64,000 nucleotides of DNA from contig NC_011689.1 in NCBI RefSeq assembly GCF_000150955.2, forward strand, positions 372,001 to 436,000, written 5' to 3'. Numbering within the stretch: position 1 is the first letter of the stretch; the number at the start of each line of letters is the position of its first letter. The notes under the pieces are model-generated. The model was not told where the DNA came from. It made no database searches and saw only the letters and a list, made by a program, of their open reading frames with translations. A program made the position numbers and the translations under genes. Shown one piece after another: positions 43,128 through 52,947 of this stretch. Source of the stretch: Phaeodactylum tricornutum CCAP 1055/1. Lineage: Eukaryota; Bacillariophyta; Bacillariophyceae; Surirellales; Neidiaceae.

Positions 43128-45274
43128 CTAAGGCCAATTTACCGGTCGAATTGTCCGTAGCCGTGTCTCGTCCGGCGTCTCCTCGTGATCATCCAAGAGA
43201 CTATCTTTCGAGACTTTCCCTCCCACTACAACTGACGCGCTTTCTTCTCCTTCGGATGGTATATCATTGCTGACTTCCGTCGATTCGCTCATGAACGCTG
43301 AACAACCGGCCACGAGGTTGCTCGGTGCCGAAGCCAATTGCAGGAGAGTATTGGAAACGGAATGTTCAATTTCGGAGGTGGGAGGCACTAGTGAGGAATC
43401 CCCATTATTGCAAGAAAGCGACTTCTGACGAGCTGGCGCCGTTCGGAAAGGTAAGGATGGTAGAGAAGAAGCGCTTTTGCGCTTATTTTTGCGAGGCACA
43501 GGCATTGCAGGAATAGTGATTTGTATCGGTTTTGACGGCTCGGGGGGAGGAAAAGTGGTGATATTTATTTCCACAACTTCTCCATTCTTCCCTTTCTTTC
43601 CCCCTTTAACTGACTGACTGTGAGATCCGTTTCCAGCTAATGGCTTTCCGAATCTTTGATCCACCAACGTCGTGTGCGCACGCCTTTTGGATTGGTCTTG
43701 CTGTTGATGCTGTTGTACGATGTGCTGCAGCTGATGTGTCTGCCCCTGACCGATCTTTGTCGCCTGAGCTTGCTGCATGTTCTGCAATTGCTGAAGCTTA
43801 TGTTGCTCCATGTTGACTATATTTCGTTGCTGTTGTGCTTGTCGCACCATGGCCCTTTCGTACGATTTGTTGGAAATGTAGAGCCTCTCCGCTTCCGTGG
43901 GTTGACGGGGATGAACTTGCTGTTGCTGCGGATTGGATTGCTGTAGCGGATAGAAGTTCTGAAGCCAGTCGGAAACCTGAGAAGTAAGACGATTCAACGC
44001 GGGTGCTTGATGAGCCATTTCATTCCCAAGAGGTGCCATCACATATGCGGACACTCCTGGATTCAAGTTCGGATACATCAGTGAACTCGAAACGTTGTTT
44101 TGCACCCCTGAAACAAAAGGCATTCCAGACGTAGCGTTCGGCGGAAAGTTCGCTTGTGGATGGCCAAAAGGCTGTGGCTGATGCTGCGGCGGCGGTTGCT
44201 TCAGCATCGCAAGTGACATCGGTATAGTTGGACGTTGATGTGGTAAAGTCATGTGTGGGTTCATCTGCGTTGGACAGACTCCCTGGTGGAAGCCCCCCTG
44301 GGGAAAACCACCTGGTCCTGACATTCCTGGATTCCTCCAGTTGCTGTTCCCCGGCAACTGATCAGTCTGATGCATCAAACGAAACATGGAAGACTGGTGA
44401 GCTGGAATGGCAGGATTCAAAGGCTGCGATCCCTCGAGTCCAACAAGATGTTGGCTCTCCATAAATGACTGTGCCGGAGTTATCTGAGTGGTTGGTAGAG
44501 ACTGTTTTGAAAGATCCGTGGCTGATCGGGGAAGTCCTGTGGTTCGAATCGCGTGTGAAACGGCGACGTCCGCTAAATCGGTTAACTTCGCTTGGCCTAT
44601 GCCGTTGAATCCATCCGGAACTTTTCCTTCGTGTTGGATAAGTTCTTCTTCACGGTCCCTTTCACGTAGACCCTGGGACGTCTTATCGACAGCCTTTTTG
44701 TATTGAACCGGAAACCAGTACTTTTGTTTCCGATCTTTCTCAAGAAACCGACCTCCCTGCTGTTCCACGGCTTGGACAATGGCTTTACTCACGAGCAGCT
44801 TTGTGTGCTTGGGACAAGCGCGGTAGAGAGGTCTGTTCGACCGAACGAGCCGTCGGTACCACTCATTCCCCGGATGATGATTGGACATGCCACCACGACC
44901 GCAGAGAACATCCTGTAAGGAGAAAAAGAACGTAGAATGAGAATCGTTTGTAGAGCATGATAGACGTGACATCCTAGCACAAAGTCGAGAAATTGCATGG
45001 CATTGTGTCTGAAAAGAGCCTTCAAAGTCACAGCGTACACACAATGGTCCGCGGCGCTCCCCGAAAGCGAAAATACCAAGGAGATTCGCTAAGCGTCCTT
45101 AAGGCGAACGTATAAACGCTTCCAAACAGTACTCGTACTTGCATCAGCGATCTCTTGTCCCATTCAGAATAGCGATACAGAGGAAGAACGACTCAGTCAA
45201 GTGCTTACCACTTCTCTAGGCTCCAACACATAACTACCTTCTACGGGGCTCTCCGAGTGGGCGTGCGATTTCAT
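43128..45274 (-). CDS. DUF6824 protein, Gln-rich (diatom transcription-factor-like), two exons
   Basis: A 616-residue protein. Exon 1 (45274-45209) and exon 2 (44912-43128) join in phase as LEPREV-DVLCGRGG. The DUF6824 domain (about 22-110) carries DVLCGRGGMSNHHPGN, then NEWYRRLVRSNRPLYRA, IVQAVEQQGGRFLEKD and KTSQGLRERDRE. This domain is greatly expanded in diatoms and is often treated as putatively regulatory, but its biochemical role is not established to my knowledge. The middle is Pro/Met/Asn/Gln-rich with long Gln runs (about 365-460), and a basic NLS-like patch PRKNKRKSAS lies near 530. The start is the ATG at 45274; the frame stays open upstream. Confidence 0.85.
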
Positions 45275-45959
45275 TGTGTGTGATGCGGTTGGCAAAGCTA
45301 ACCCGCTTCTGCAGATATCGAGTACTGCTGGATTTCGGGTGGTTTGGAAGGAGCCTCTTTTTCCCCCGTCACCAAAACAGAAGGTGCCATCGTGGCCGCG
45401 TGCCCGCGTTGATCGTGCCAGAGAGCCATTCCTGACGGACCACTCCGTTACTAGTACGCGTGTGTGCCTGGATCCGGCATTTTGAACGACCTCCACATGT
45501 ATCAATATGAAGCGTGTCTGGGTATGAGCGTACATCGATGACTTCTGTTTGTAATTTTACTTAGAGTGAAAGGGGGGACGAGTTTTGCTCGATGGCTCCC
45601 AGTCCCACTCGCTGTCCCACCCCACATCAAGAATGTTTTCGATTGGCCAAAAATGTTTAGTCACTGAATCAAATTTATAGTCAGGTCCTGAGTGAACACA
45701 GAAAGACACGAGTAGGCCTATGATGACAGATAAATGTAAAGACGTACTTAAAGGAAAGTAAAAAATCGAATGTTGAAAGCGGCAAGGTTGATACGTTAAC
45801 ACATGATAGATGCGGTGCAGTGCACCCGGATTCTTGACTGTGAGTTCCGAAATCATCCATCAGCACACCGGACAAGATTCGAGGACAGGAGGAAGAACGT
45901 CACGAAGCCGAACCGCGTCTCGAGAGCATGCAACACGGGCCTTCCCTTTTCGGAGATAA
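45275..45959. promoter_or_regulatory. Divergent region between DUF6824 gene and methyltransferase
   Basis: About 685 bases. Both promoters should lie here. Short frames (for example 45557-45856 on the minus strand) show no features. The last 80 bases before the methyltransferase may be coding if its longer start is used. Confidence 0.4.
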
Positions 45960-46667
45960 ATGAGAATCTGTTCAATCCAAAAGTTCGTTTGGTTGTGCTG
46001 CATGTTTCTACTCCCGTGCGCTACTATCTTTTCTTTCATAATGTCGTCGGCACAGTTTTGGAATGATCGGTACGAGAATGCGGAAGTGTTCGCCTACGGT
46101 ACCGAACCCAATGATTTTTTGAAGGCATCGATTGACAGCAAAACAATCAATCTTCCGCAAGGCGCTTCGTGTCTCTGCTTGGCCGAAGGTGAGGGGCGCA
46201 ACGCCGTCTTTCTGGCTAAACAAGGGTTTAATGTTGTCGCCGTAGACAACGCCGAGGCTGGTGCTCGTAAGACGGAACACTTGGCGCAGCGCAATCGGGT
46301 CAAAGTGCAGACCATTGTAGCGGATTTGGCCGATCTTGAGTACGGTAAATCACGGTATGATTTCATTGTTGGAATCTTTTGTCACGTCCCACCTCCGATT
46401 CGCCAGCGTATGTTGGATGAAATCCCAAAAGCGTTGAAACCGAAGGGATACGCACTCTTTGAGTGCTACACGCCTGATCAACTCAAGTACAATACAGGTG
46501 GCCCACCGTCCCCGGAACCCATGTTTTCTGCCAAATTGCTGGAAGAGAGCATGGGAATGCAGCTGGAAATTCGAAGAAACGAAGAGTTGGTGCGAGATGT
46601 TGTGGAAGGAGAATATCACACCGGGGAAGGGGCTGTCGTCCAGTTTATCGGACAAAAGAGACCGTAG
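45960..46667 (+). CDS. Class I SAM-dependent methyltransferase, TehB-like
   Basis: Rossmann-fold methyltransferase. From the first ATG (45960) it has 235 residues with a hydrophobic N-terminus (MRICSIQKFVWLCCMFLLPC) that could be a signal or anchor. From the ATG at 46041 it has 208 residues and starts MSSAQFWNDRYEN, which is how the soluble bacterial homologues start. Motif I is CLAEGEGRNAVFLAKQG, followed by VVAVDNAEAGARK (acidic ribose contact), DLADLEYGKSRYDFIVGIFC and the P-x-x-L-K-P-K-G-Y loop. This pattern belongs to the TehB/thiopurine-like methyltransferases of small substrates. Substrate unknown. It is convergent with the OTU-like gene. Confidence 0.8.
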   Translation: MRICSIQKFVWLCCMFLLPCATIFSFIMSSAQFWNDRYENAEVFAYGTEPNDFLKASIDSKTINLPQGASCLCLAEGEGRNAVFLAKQGFNVVAVDNAEAGARKTEHLAQRNRVKVQTIVADLADLEYGKSRYDFIVGIFCHVPPPIRQRMLDEIPKALKPKGYALFECYTPDQLKYNTGGPPSPEPMFSAKLLEESMGMQLEIRRNEELVRDVVEGEYHTGEGAVVQFIGQKRP

Positions 46668-46978
46668 ACTTCTCGAGATAGCCAGCGAATCATCAAGACG
46701 GATTAGAAGGAACGATGGTCACCGCAATTGAGGTTACAAAATGTTAATTTTTTACCTGGAAGATCGTTGTTTATGGCGCTTTAGTGGGACGACTATTCTT
46801 AACCCTTTGACCATTCGTATGTAGGAAGCAGGAAATTGAACTGCGGCTTTATTTTGGGGCAATAAGTTATTCTCTTAAAAATGATTGTAGCGATTGTTCC
46901 GCTTGCACAGTCAAAGGTCTACGCCTGAACCTTTGCGACGTGAGTTGATTCCTGCAAAGCGGTCTCTGACTATTCTCA
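46668..46978. other. Intergenic between convergent methyltransferase and OTU-like genes
   Basis: About 310 bases of presumed 3' UTRs, AT-rich at 46730-46760. Nothing further seen. Confidence 0.45.
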
Positions 46979-47737
46979 CTACTTTTCCCCAAGTGGAAGA
47001 AGCACACACGCGTGTTTCTCCGTTGGCGAAACATCAAGCACAAGAATGTGTAAATGCCAGCTGTACGCCCCGGGGAGGGATTTGGAAAGAAGAATGGCAG
47101 AATTCGGAATGTCGAACAATGGGTCCTGGAATGTCTCCAAACCAAAAACCCCTTTACATTTGATGGGTTGGATATCGATATTTGTCCCCACTTGCTGCTC
47201 ATCTAGTTCATAGATACTTATTGGGCGTCGAAGGATGTTGCAAAGCACAGTCAACTCAGGGCCTCCTCCGTACAATCCTCCGTCAACACCCTCAACGCGA
47301 AGTAGCCTTAAGTACTCCTCGGTTGACAAATTTTCCTGTCGTGCAGCTGATTTTAGTAAGCTCTCTGTTGACACAGTTCGAGTTCCTTCAATTATTAGGA
47401 TTCCCGGCTGTTCCAGAGTAGAGGCAACAGCTTCTCTGGTTTCATGTGAAATCGCACGCAGTAGGGCATCGTTGCCACCTAAACCCATTGACGCCAGCGT
47501 TGCTAAAGCTACGGCAAGAAACATGCAATCACCTTCCCCTGGAACGTTTTTCATTGTAAAGGTTTGTGGTCGATCGACATCAACAAACCTGGCGGGGGAT
47601 ATACAGACCCCGTTCGCTGCGAATCGAAACGACGTGAAGGACACCAATGAATGGACTAGAGGAGCGAAGAGTAGGCTGACGTTAAATCCACTTCGGATCG
47701 CGAAAAGTCTTCTACTCCGCTTGTAATACTTTGCCAT
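46979..47737 (-). CDS. OTU-like cysteine protease with hydrophobic N-terminus
   Basis: Predicted deubiquitinase-type protease, 252 residues from the ATG at 47737 (the frame is open a little further but without ATG). Residues 1-45 are basic then hydrophobic (KYYKRSRRLFAIRSGF, then SLLFAPLVHSLVSF), like a signal or organelle-targeting peptide. The catalytic block GEGDCMFLAVALA (about 66-78) matches the OTU D-G-x-C-L-F motif. RRPISIYE (about 190) corresponds to the strand before the catalytic His, and YSWHLHILVLD near the C-terminus supplies the His. The order Asp/Cys...His is as in OTU proteins, but the divergence leaves a non-ubiquitin substrate possible. Confidence 0.7.
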   Translation of the reverse strand: MAKYYKRSRRLFAIRSGFNVSLLFAPLVHSLVSFTSFRFAANGVCISPARFVDVDRPQTFTMKNVPGEGDCMFLAVALATLASMGLGGNDALLRAISHETREAVASTLEQPGILIIEGTRTVSTESLLKSAARQENLSTEEYLRLLRVEGVDGGLYGGGPELTVLCNILRRPISIYELDEQQVGTNIDIQPIKCKGVFGLETFQDPLFDIPNSAILLSKSLPGAYSWHLHILVLDVSPTEKHACVLLPLGEK

Positions 47738-48252
47738 AAGGTTTGAGGATCGCTTCAAGTCGGAACCGCCGCGGAGAGATGTTTGTTGCAATTTCCATGG
47801 TGGTTAGGGGCGATGGGTTGTGGCTCCTACACGGACTGATGATTTGGTTGCAGACGAAATTTTTTCATCTCTTCCGTTCGTAAAATGTTTGACTCGTTGA
47901 CTCTAGCTGACTGACTGTGACGTGAGAGTACAAAAACATACGATGTAACGTAAGCAAAATCCGCTTTCGCAGTCACAATCGATGCTGATTGAAAAGGCGA
48001 TTTCAGTAGGGGCGGGTTCGTAGGAATTGACCCGTCCCGATGCGTGTATTTTTTTGACAGGAAGCTCACTGTCAATATTTGATGTGAGATTGATTTTTTG
48101 TTGTTGCTCTATCTTACAAACGCTTGCAGAGGTTTTACTGTCTTGAGGGAATTTCGGATCGGAAGGATTTAGATTTTACCTACATTCACCTCAATAGCTA
48201 AATTTAGTCATATTTCTTTGGGTGCATACTGTTAATATCTCACTAGACAGAT
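47738..48252. other. Intergenic upstream of the OTU-like gene
   Basis: About 515 bases: OTU-like promoter side and the 3' UTR of the mutarotase gene. T-rich around 48090-48110. No RNA gene recognised. Confidence 0.4.
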
Positions 48253-49158
48253 TTAGGCAGCAATTATCTGCTTCATCGTTGCTTTCTTGCCTGCATCCAG
48301 CGTGTCGCCTCGCAAAAGACCAGGCTCCACGCAGAGCATGTCGACGTACTGGTCGCTACCAAAATCTCCCATCGAGGCTGCCTTCTTTTCATGCGGATTC
48401 CAAACCACAACTGAGACCGGCACTTCCCGCCCGTCCACTTTCCCACTACATACAAGCTTGATGGTTTCGGTTGCACCGACTCCAATAAGTAGATCGGCAA
48501 TATATATACCATCAGGTGGCGTGTGAATGCTATCCAATTCAGAGTCGATCGTGATGGGCTCACTGCCTATCATCTTATTTCTTTTGGTCAGTTGATCGTA
48601 TGCATTGTATCCTTCCAAACCTTGGACAAAGCACTTGCTGCCGTCCATAGCAGAATGGTCGTCGATCGAGTAATACGTATGGAACAACGCTTCGAACGGG
48701 AACGCTTCTTCACCTGTGTTGTGAATATTCAGGATTGTAGTGAGAGCATCACCAGTAATAGAAATATCCAAGATAAGCTTGACATTATAGCACCCGCTTT
48801 CCCATGAATTGTTGGTTCCTTTCCCAGCAGTTACTTTGTTGAAATCGAGCTCGTAAGATATTCCCGCTGAATCATCTTCGTCGAATTCGGATCCTTCCAC
48901 TGTTGACCACACGTTGTTACGCGCAAAACCATGTTGAGGCATAGTCGAAGATTCATCTTTTGGGGGTCCAAATATAGGAAAAACCAGAGGAATTCCTCCA
49001 CGGACTGCCTTGCTTCCATCTAGTTTGGCGTCGCGAGACACAAAAAGAATCTCTCGACGGGCGGCGCTTGTGTAGCTTAACACAGTGGCCCCGAACTCAT
49101 GAATGCGGCATGACGCACCCGATTTGGTGTGCTTGATTTCCTTGACTGCGAACTTCAT
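48253..49158 (-). CDS. Glucose-6-phosphate 1-epimerase (hexose-6-phosphate mutarotase)
   Basis: Interconverts alpha and beta anomers of hexose 6-phosphates; 301 residues from the ATG at 49158, single exon. The aldose-1-epimerase-like fold is shown by EFGATVLSYTS, then GGIPLVFPIFGPP (about 58-70) and PQHGFARNNVW (about 79-89), which contains the first catalytic His. FHTYYSIDD (about 165) carries the second His, and MLCVEPGLL near the C-terminus carries the catalytic Glu. GGIPxxFPxFG and HGFARxxxW are characteristic of the YeaD/YMR099c branch acting on phosphorylated sugars rather than of galactose mutarotase. No targeting peptide, so cytosolic. Confidence 0.9.
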   Translation of the reverse strand: MKFAVKEIKHTKSGASCRIHEFGATVLSYTSAARREILFVSRDAKLDGSKAVRGGIPLVFPIFGPPKDESSTMPQHGFARNNVWSTVEGSEFDEDDSAGISYELDFNKVTAGKGTNNSWESGCYNVKLILDISITGDALTTILNIHNTGEEAFPFEALFHTYYSIDDHSAMDGSKCFVQGLEGYNAYDQLTKRNKMIGSEPITIDSELDSIHTPPDGIYIADLLIGVGATETIKLVCSGKVDGREVPVSVVVWNPHEKKAASMGDFGSDQYVDMLCVEPGLLRGDTLDAGKKATMKQIIAA

Positions 49159-49545
49159 TGCATGCGATGTTGTTTTCGAATCTTTTGAGATGTTCAGGCA
49201 TCCAGCACACGACAACCCAAAAATCTCGATTTTTGTTGCCCAGGATCTTTCATGAGCACTAACTGTAAGTAAGTGAAGGCAACTTTCTCTTGTCTCTAGA
49301 AAGCTTTTAATATATAGATAGACAATGTGCGAATTAGTTAATTAGGTGGTCGTCCAACTAGACATTTGCCCTCATGATCGTAAATACTAGCTATAGAGCA
49401 GACAAGAACAATTTTTATGTACAGCTAACTGCAAGCGAATTGAAATGACCGTGATTACATTGCTAGATGTTGGGAATACAATTCTTGTCTCCGTCTCTAG
49501 CTAGCCCCAAACTTTTTCGAACGTTTCCGAATTTTTTTACCATTT
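49159..49545. other. Intergenic between mutarotase and fucosyltransferase-like genes
   Basis: About 390 bases, AT-rich, between two minus-strand genes. Presumed mutarotase promoter and 3' UTR of the glycosyltransferase gene. Nothing else seen. Confidence 0.45.
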
Positions 49546-51969
49546 TCAGGGTCGAATAGCTGATAAAGATGGGGATCCCAGTATGGGATCGTCAAACCAA
49601 ACGCAATTAGTCGTGCGATGTCGAATAGAGCACAGTGAGTTTCTGGAAATGAGGCTCGCCCAGCTTCCGAACCCTCCTGCCCCGTAAGTTATACAGCGAC
49701 TCTCGGCTAGAATATAAAGATCCACAAATGTATCGTAAAAGTCTTGAGGCTCATGTTCACCGGCAACTACCCCATGCTGCTCCAAAAAGACGTGCCCACG
49801 GTCGAGGTGAAGTGGCTCACTCTCGCCGATACGCGCTACGATGGTGGCTTCTTTTCCCCTGCCATACTGAAGTGCAAGTCGGGTTGTTTCAGCGGAATCT
49901 GAGGCGAAAAAGATCGTCGCTCGTGGTCCCAATTGCGAAGCACAGTTCAGTGCGTTGATCTCTTCTCGATTCTTGACAGTATTTTGCACATAGAGGGCTC
50001 GGACATGGGCGGCAACATATTCACCAGGCCGCAAACCTAGCTCCTCCATGACCGTGCTGACTAAGCGAGCCACAGGTGGGGATGGTTCAAAAACAGAAGA
50101 CCAAACCTCTCGATATACTTCTTCGAAACTGTAGTCTCCTGGTTCTCTTTGTTCCTCAAAATACTTTCTGTCGCGTACTGACTTCAAACTGACGATCACT
50201 TCTTCGGATTTGAGAGCCTTTTCGACATTATTGCTTTCCGTCAGAACAATAGCCTTGTCACGCCAGCTGAACTTTTCTTCAAAATCCAGCTCTAAAGTGG
50301 AAGGAATTCGCCAATCCAGTCCACCGCGAGGTGGGACTAGAAAGTGTTCTAGCGCACACGGTCTTTCCCACTTGAGAAAAAGCAATCGCTGTGAGTCGTA
50401 TGCCATTCGTATCGCAGTTGGAATTGACTTTAGCCGATCTGCGGCGCCTGAACATTTCTTATTCTTCGTTAAGCATCGCAGTACCAAGTACTTGTAGTCT
50501 GAAGCTGACTTTTCTCCATTCTGAAGCAATCGACGGGCATCCTGGTGCCAACAAAAGTACTGTTTCATCCACTTCGGAATCATCTTTGTATTGTTCCACG
50601 AGTGAATTGTTGTGGAATTGTAAATTGGTAGAATAGAAGGAGAGGAAAACAGCGAGCTCGACGTGAATACAGCTTTTGCTGCAGAGATGTTTCGTATTGG
50701 TTTTGGAACCGTGCATTGGTCACTACGAGTAGCCGGGGCATACTTATAAGCGCAGGATGGATCTGCACTCAGTAGTGCTCCAAGCCTTCCGAATCCGCCC
50801 ACTCCAAATGATACGCACCGACTATTTGCAACCAAATAAAGATCCACAAAAACATCGTAGAAGCCGTCCATATCAATGCTCTTCCAGCTATCAGATCGGC
50901 CTTGCGTTAAAAAATCGCGGCCTCTATCCAAGTGTAAGGTCTCCGATCTGTTATGCGTTACTATACGTAGATGGTGGACGGCTGATCCGAAGACAACGGC
51001 CTGTTCCTCCACCAACGGAGAATCCGACGTCACAAAAATGGGGAAAGAAGCATTGTTGGTAGCTTGCGCTGCGCATGTGACAGCGTGTACATACAAGGTA
51101 TCAACATGGGTCTCGTCTCCAATGTACAAGGAACGAATGTGAGCCGACGCATACTCTCCAGGTGTCAATCCTAGCCTGGCGAGCTGGAGTTGAACACGAA
51201 CGCGAACAATTGGAGCTGGTACGAAGACGGCATACCAGAGCAACTTTAAAATATTGTTGTACGATGGTTCGTCGGGCCCTTTCAATTCATCGTAAAAAAG
51301 CGATCCGTGTAGGGACCGCATTGCCACTACTCGCTCATCGGAGTCGATGATGCCTGTTCCGTCCGTACCATTCATAAGCCGCGAAATCGGTATCTGACCC
51401 AGCTGCATGGGCTCTTTTAACCACGATGGAAGTCTCCAGTCGAGACGCAATTCCGAAGTTTCCGGAGGTTGAGGAAGTAAAAAGTCTTCCAACGGTGCTG
51501 GTTTTTCCCAATGAATAAACAGAATTCGTTGGGACTTTTGCGCCAATCGCAGCAAGACGGGTAAGTTATGTAAGCGGTCGGCCGTGCCGCCGCACCTTTT
51601 GTCAGATTCGAGGCAGCGCAAGACGAGATAGCGTCTCTCTTCCCAGCTTTCGGGAGTCATCTTTTGTCGTTCATCTGCATGCCAGTGAAAATATTCGGTG
51701 ACCCACGACGGCAACGGTGGCGCTGACTTCTGTCGATGCCCAGAATTATTGGAGCTCTTTTCGAAATCAGCCGTCTCTTCCGTATATGGGATGACTTGGC
51801 TGATGTTTCTTTGGCCTTTATCGTAGGAATCATTGAGAAAGGGCAAACGAGCTGCATGGATGGAAAGGTCTGACGTTCGGTTGAACCGCTCGTGGTTGTA
51901 TATCTGCCCCATCGATACCAGAAAAATCAAAGTACCAATCGTGCGGCCTAATAGCTTTGTGTAGGACAT
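49546..51969 (-). CDS. Tandem-domain fucosyltransferase-like Golgi protein
   Basis: Type II membrane protein, 807 residues, single exon. A short cytosolic tail and a signal anchor (GRTIGTLIFLVSMGQIY, about 8-24) precede two homologous lumenal domains, about 90-430 and 465-800. Both contain, in the same order: Y-L-V-L-R-C-L, a C-[GS]-G-x-A/T-D-R-L segment, LF-hW-E-[RK]-P-x-x-L-E, LDWR[LI]P, PGEY-x-[SA]-AH-[IV]-R-x-LY, TSDS or ASDS, LHLDRG-x-x-FL, FYD-x-FVDLYL and G-x-GGFG. The H-x-R, S-D-S and G-G-F-G pieces resemble the GDP-fucose-binding site of alpha-1,6/O-fucosyltransferases (GT23-like). Several N-glycosylation sequons fit a Golgi lumen. Both copies keep the motifs, so both may be active. 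Donor sugar is inferred. Confidence 0.72.
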   Translation of the reverse strand: MSYTKLLGRTIGTLIFLVSMGQIYNHERFNRTSDLSIHAARLPFLNDSYDKGQRNISQVIPYTEETADFEKSSNNSGHRQKSAPPLPSWVTEYFHWHADERQKMTPESWEERRYLVLRCLESDKRCGGTADRLHNLPVLLRLAQKSQRILFIHWEKPAPLEDFLLPQPPETSELRLDWRLPSWLKEPMQLGQIPISRLMNGTDGTGIIDSDERVVAMRSLHGSLFYDELKGPDEPSYNNILKLLWYAVFVPAPIVRVRVQLQLARLGLTPGEYASAHIRSLYIGDETHVDTLYVHAVTCAAQATNNASFPIFVTSDSPLVEEQAVVFGSAVHHLRIVTHNRSETLHLDRGRDFLTQGRSDSWKSIDMDGFYDVFVDLYLVANSRCVSFGVGGFGRLGALLSADPSCAYKYAPATRSDQCTVPKPIRNISAAKAVFTSSSLFSSPSILPIYNSTTIHSWNNTKMIPKWMKQYFCWHQDARRLLQNGEKSASDYKYLVLRCLTKNKKCSGAADRLKSIPTAIRMAYDSQRLLFLKWERPCALEHFLVPPRGGLDWRIPSTLELDFEEKFSWRDKAIVLTESNNVEKALKSEEVIVSLKSVRDRKYFEEQREPGDYSFEEVYREVWSSVFEPSPPVARLVSTVMEELGLRPGEYVAAHVRALYVQNTVKNREEINALNCASQLGPRATIFFASDSAETTRLALQYGRGKEATIVARIGESEPLHLDRGHVFLEQHGVVAGEHEPQDFYDTFVDLYILAESRCITYGAGGFGSWASLISRNSLCSIRHRTTNCVWFDDPILGSPSLSAIRP

Positions 51970-52947
51970 GATGTCTCGATTTACGTTGCGGCAAAGTCCC
52001 CCTCGGAGCTAGCCAGAGTTTCTGGGCAGTCGTCAGCTAGTATGATCGATGCCTGTTTTATCTCGCTAGTAGGTCTGACAGTGAGGCTCGCTCTCGTTCG
52101 AAATGATTGTGCTTGCCCGAATTTGCTAGCTAGTCATTTATACTCGTACTTTTTGAAATAATTCGGATATGATCTAACTTGGTGAAACCTTCGTCTCCCA
52201 GCACGTAGGGGCACTACTACAGTTCCATGACTATTTATGCACACAAGCCGAGCATTCTCATCTTTCCACGATATATAGAAATCACTAAATAGTAGTGCCA
52301 TGTGACAGTAAATGCATTTTTGTTTCGCGATTTCTCCGACGACTCGCAAAACGATTTAGGACTTGACAGGCGTACCTATTCGCGCTTTTCCCTTCCTGTA
52401 AATAGCGCCCTATCGATATCCCTACATCACTATTATTTGCAGCCATGTGGTCCTAATCATCAAGCCTTACTTACCTTAGCTCGAAAGAGGATCTTTCTTC
52501 AATGTCGCGCTCTTTCTCGGTTTGTACACTTACAATTAGAGGAATGGCGATTCTGGTTCGCGCTCTGGCCAATTCGGTCTTCGAAGTGCCTATGAATAAG
52601 AGCGGCCAAGACCAGGTATGGCAATCACCGGTATGCCACTTTCTGTAGTTGCCGATTATCGTGTACCGAAACAGTTGTAGCGAGTGAAGAAATGATCATT
52701 ATATGATGTTATTGGCGTTGCTGTAGTCTCTATAGGAAAGTTCGTAATGATGATATTGATTTGCAAAATGGAGGCTTCGAAATGGTCCTCCAAAGTACGG
52801 GAATGAAAAATGGTAAAAAAGCCGGCTTTGCTCTGTGGAAATCGGTACCATTGTGTGTTTCTTGTGTATCGGAAAGCGGTTCTGACCAATGCGACAATAT
52901 ACCGGTCAACCGCTCAGTCACCCACCACGAGGGAAGGAGCAACGCCG
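51970..52947. other. Intergenic, glycosyltransferase 5' side and transporter 3' side
   Basis: About 980 bases. A 97-codon frame at 52302-52595 (+) has no family features. AT-rich at 52650-52760. I see no RNA gene or repeat. Confidence 0.4.
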
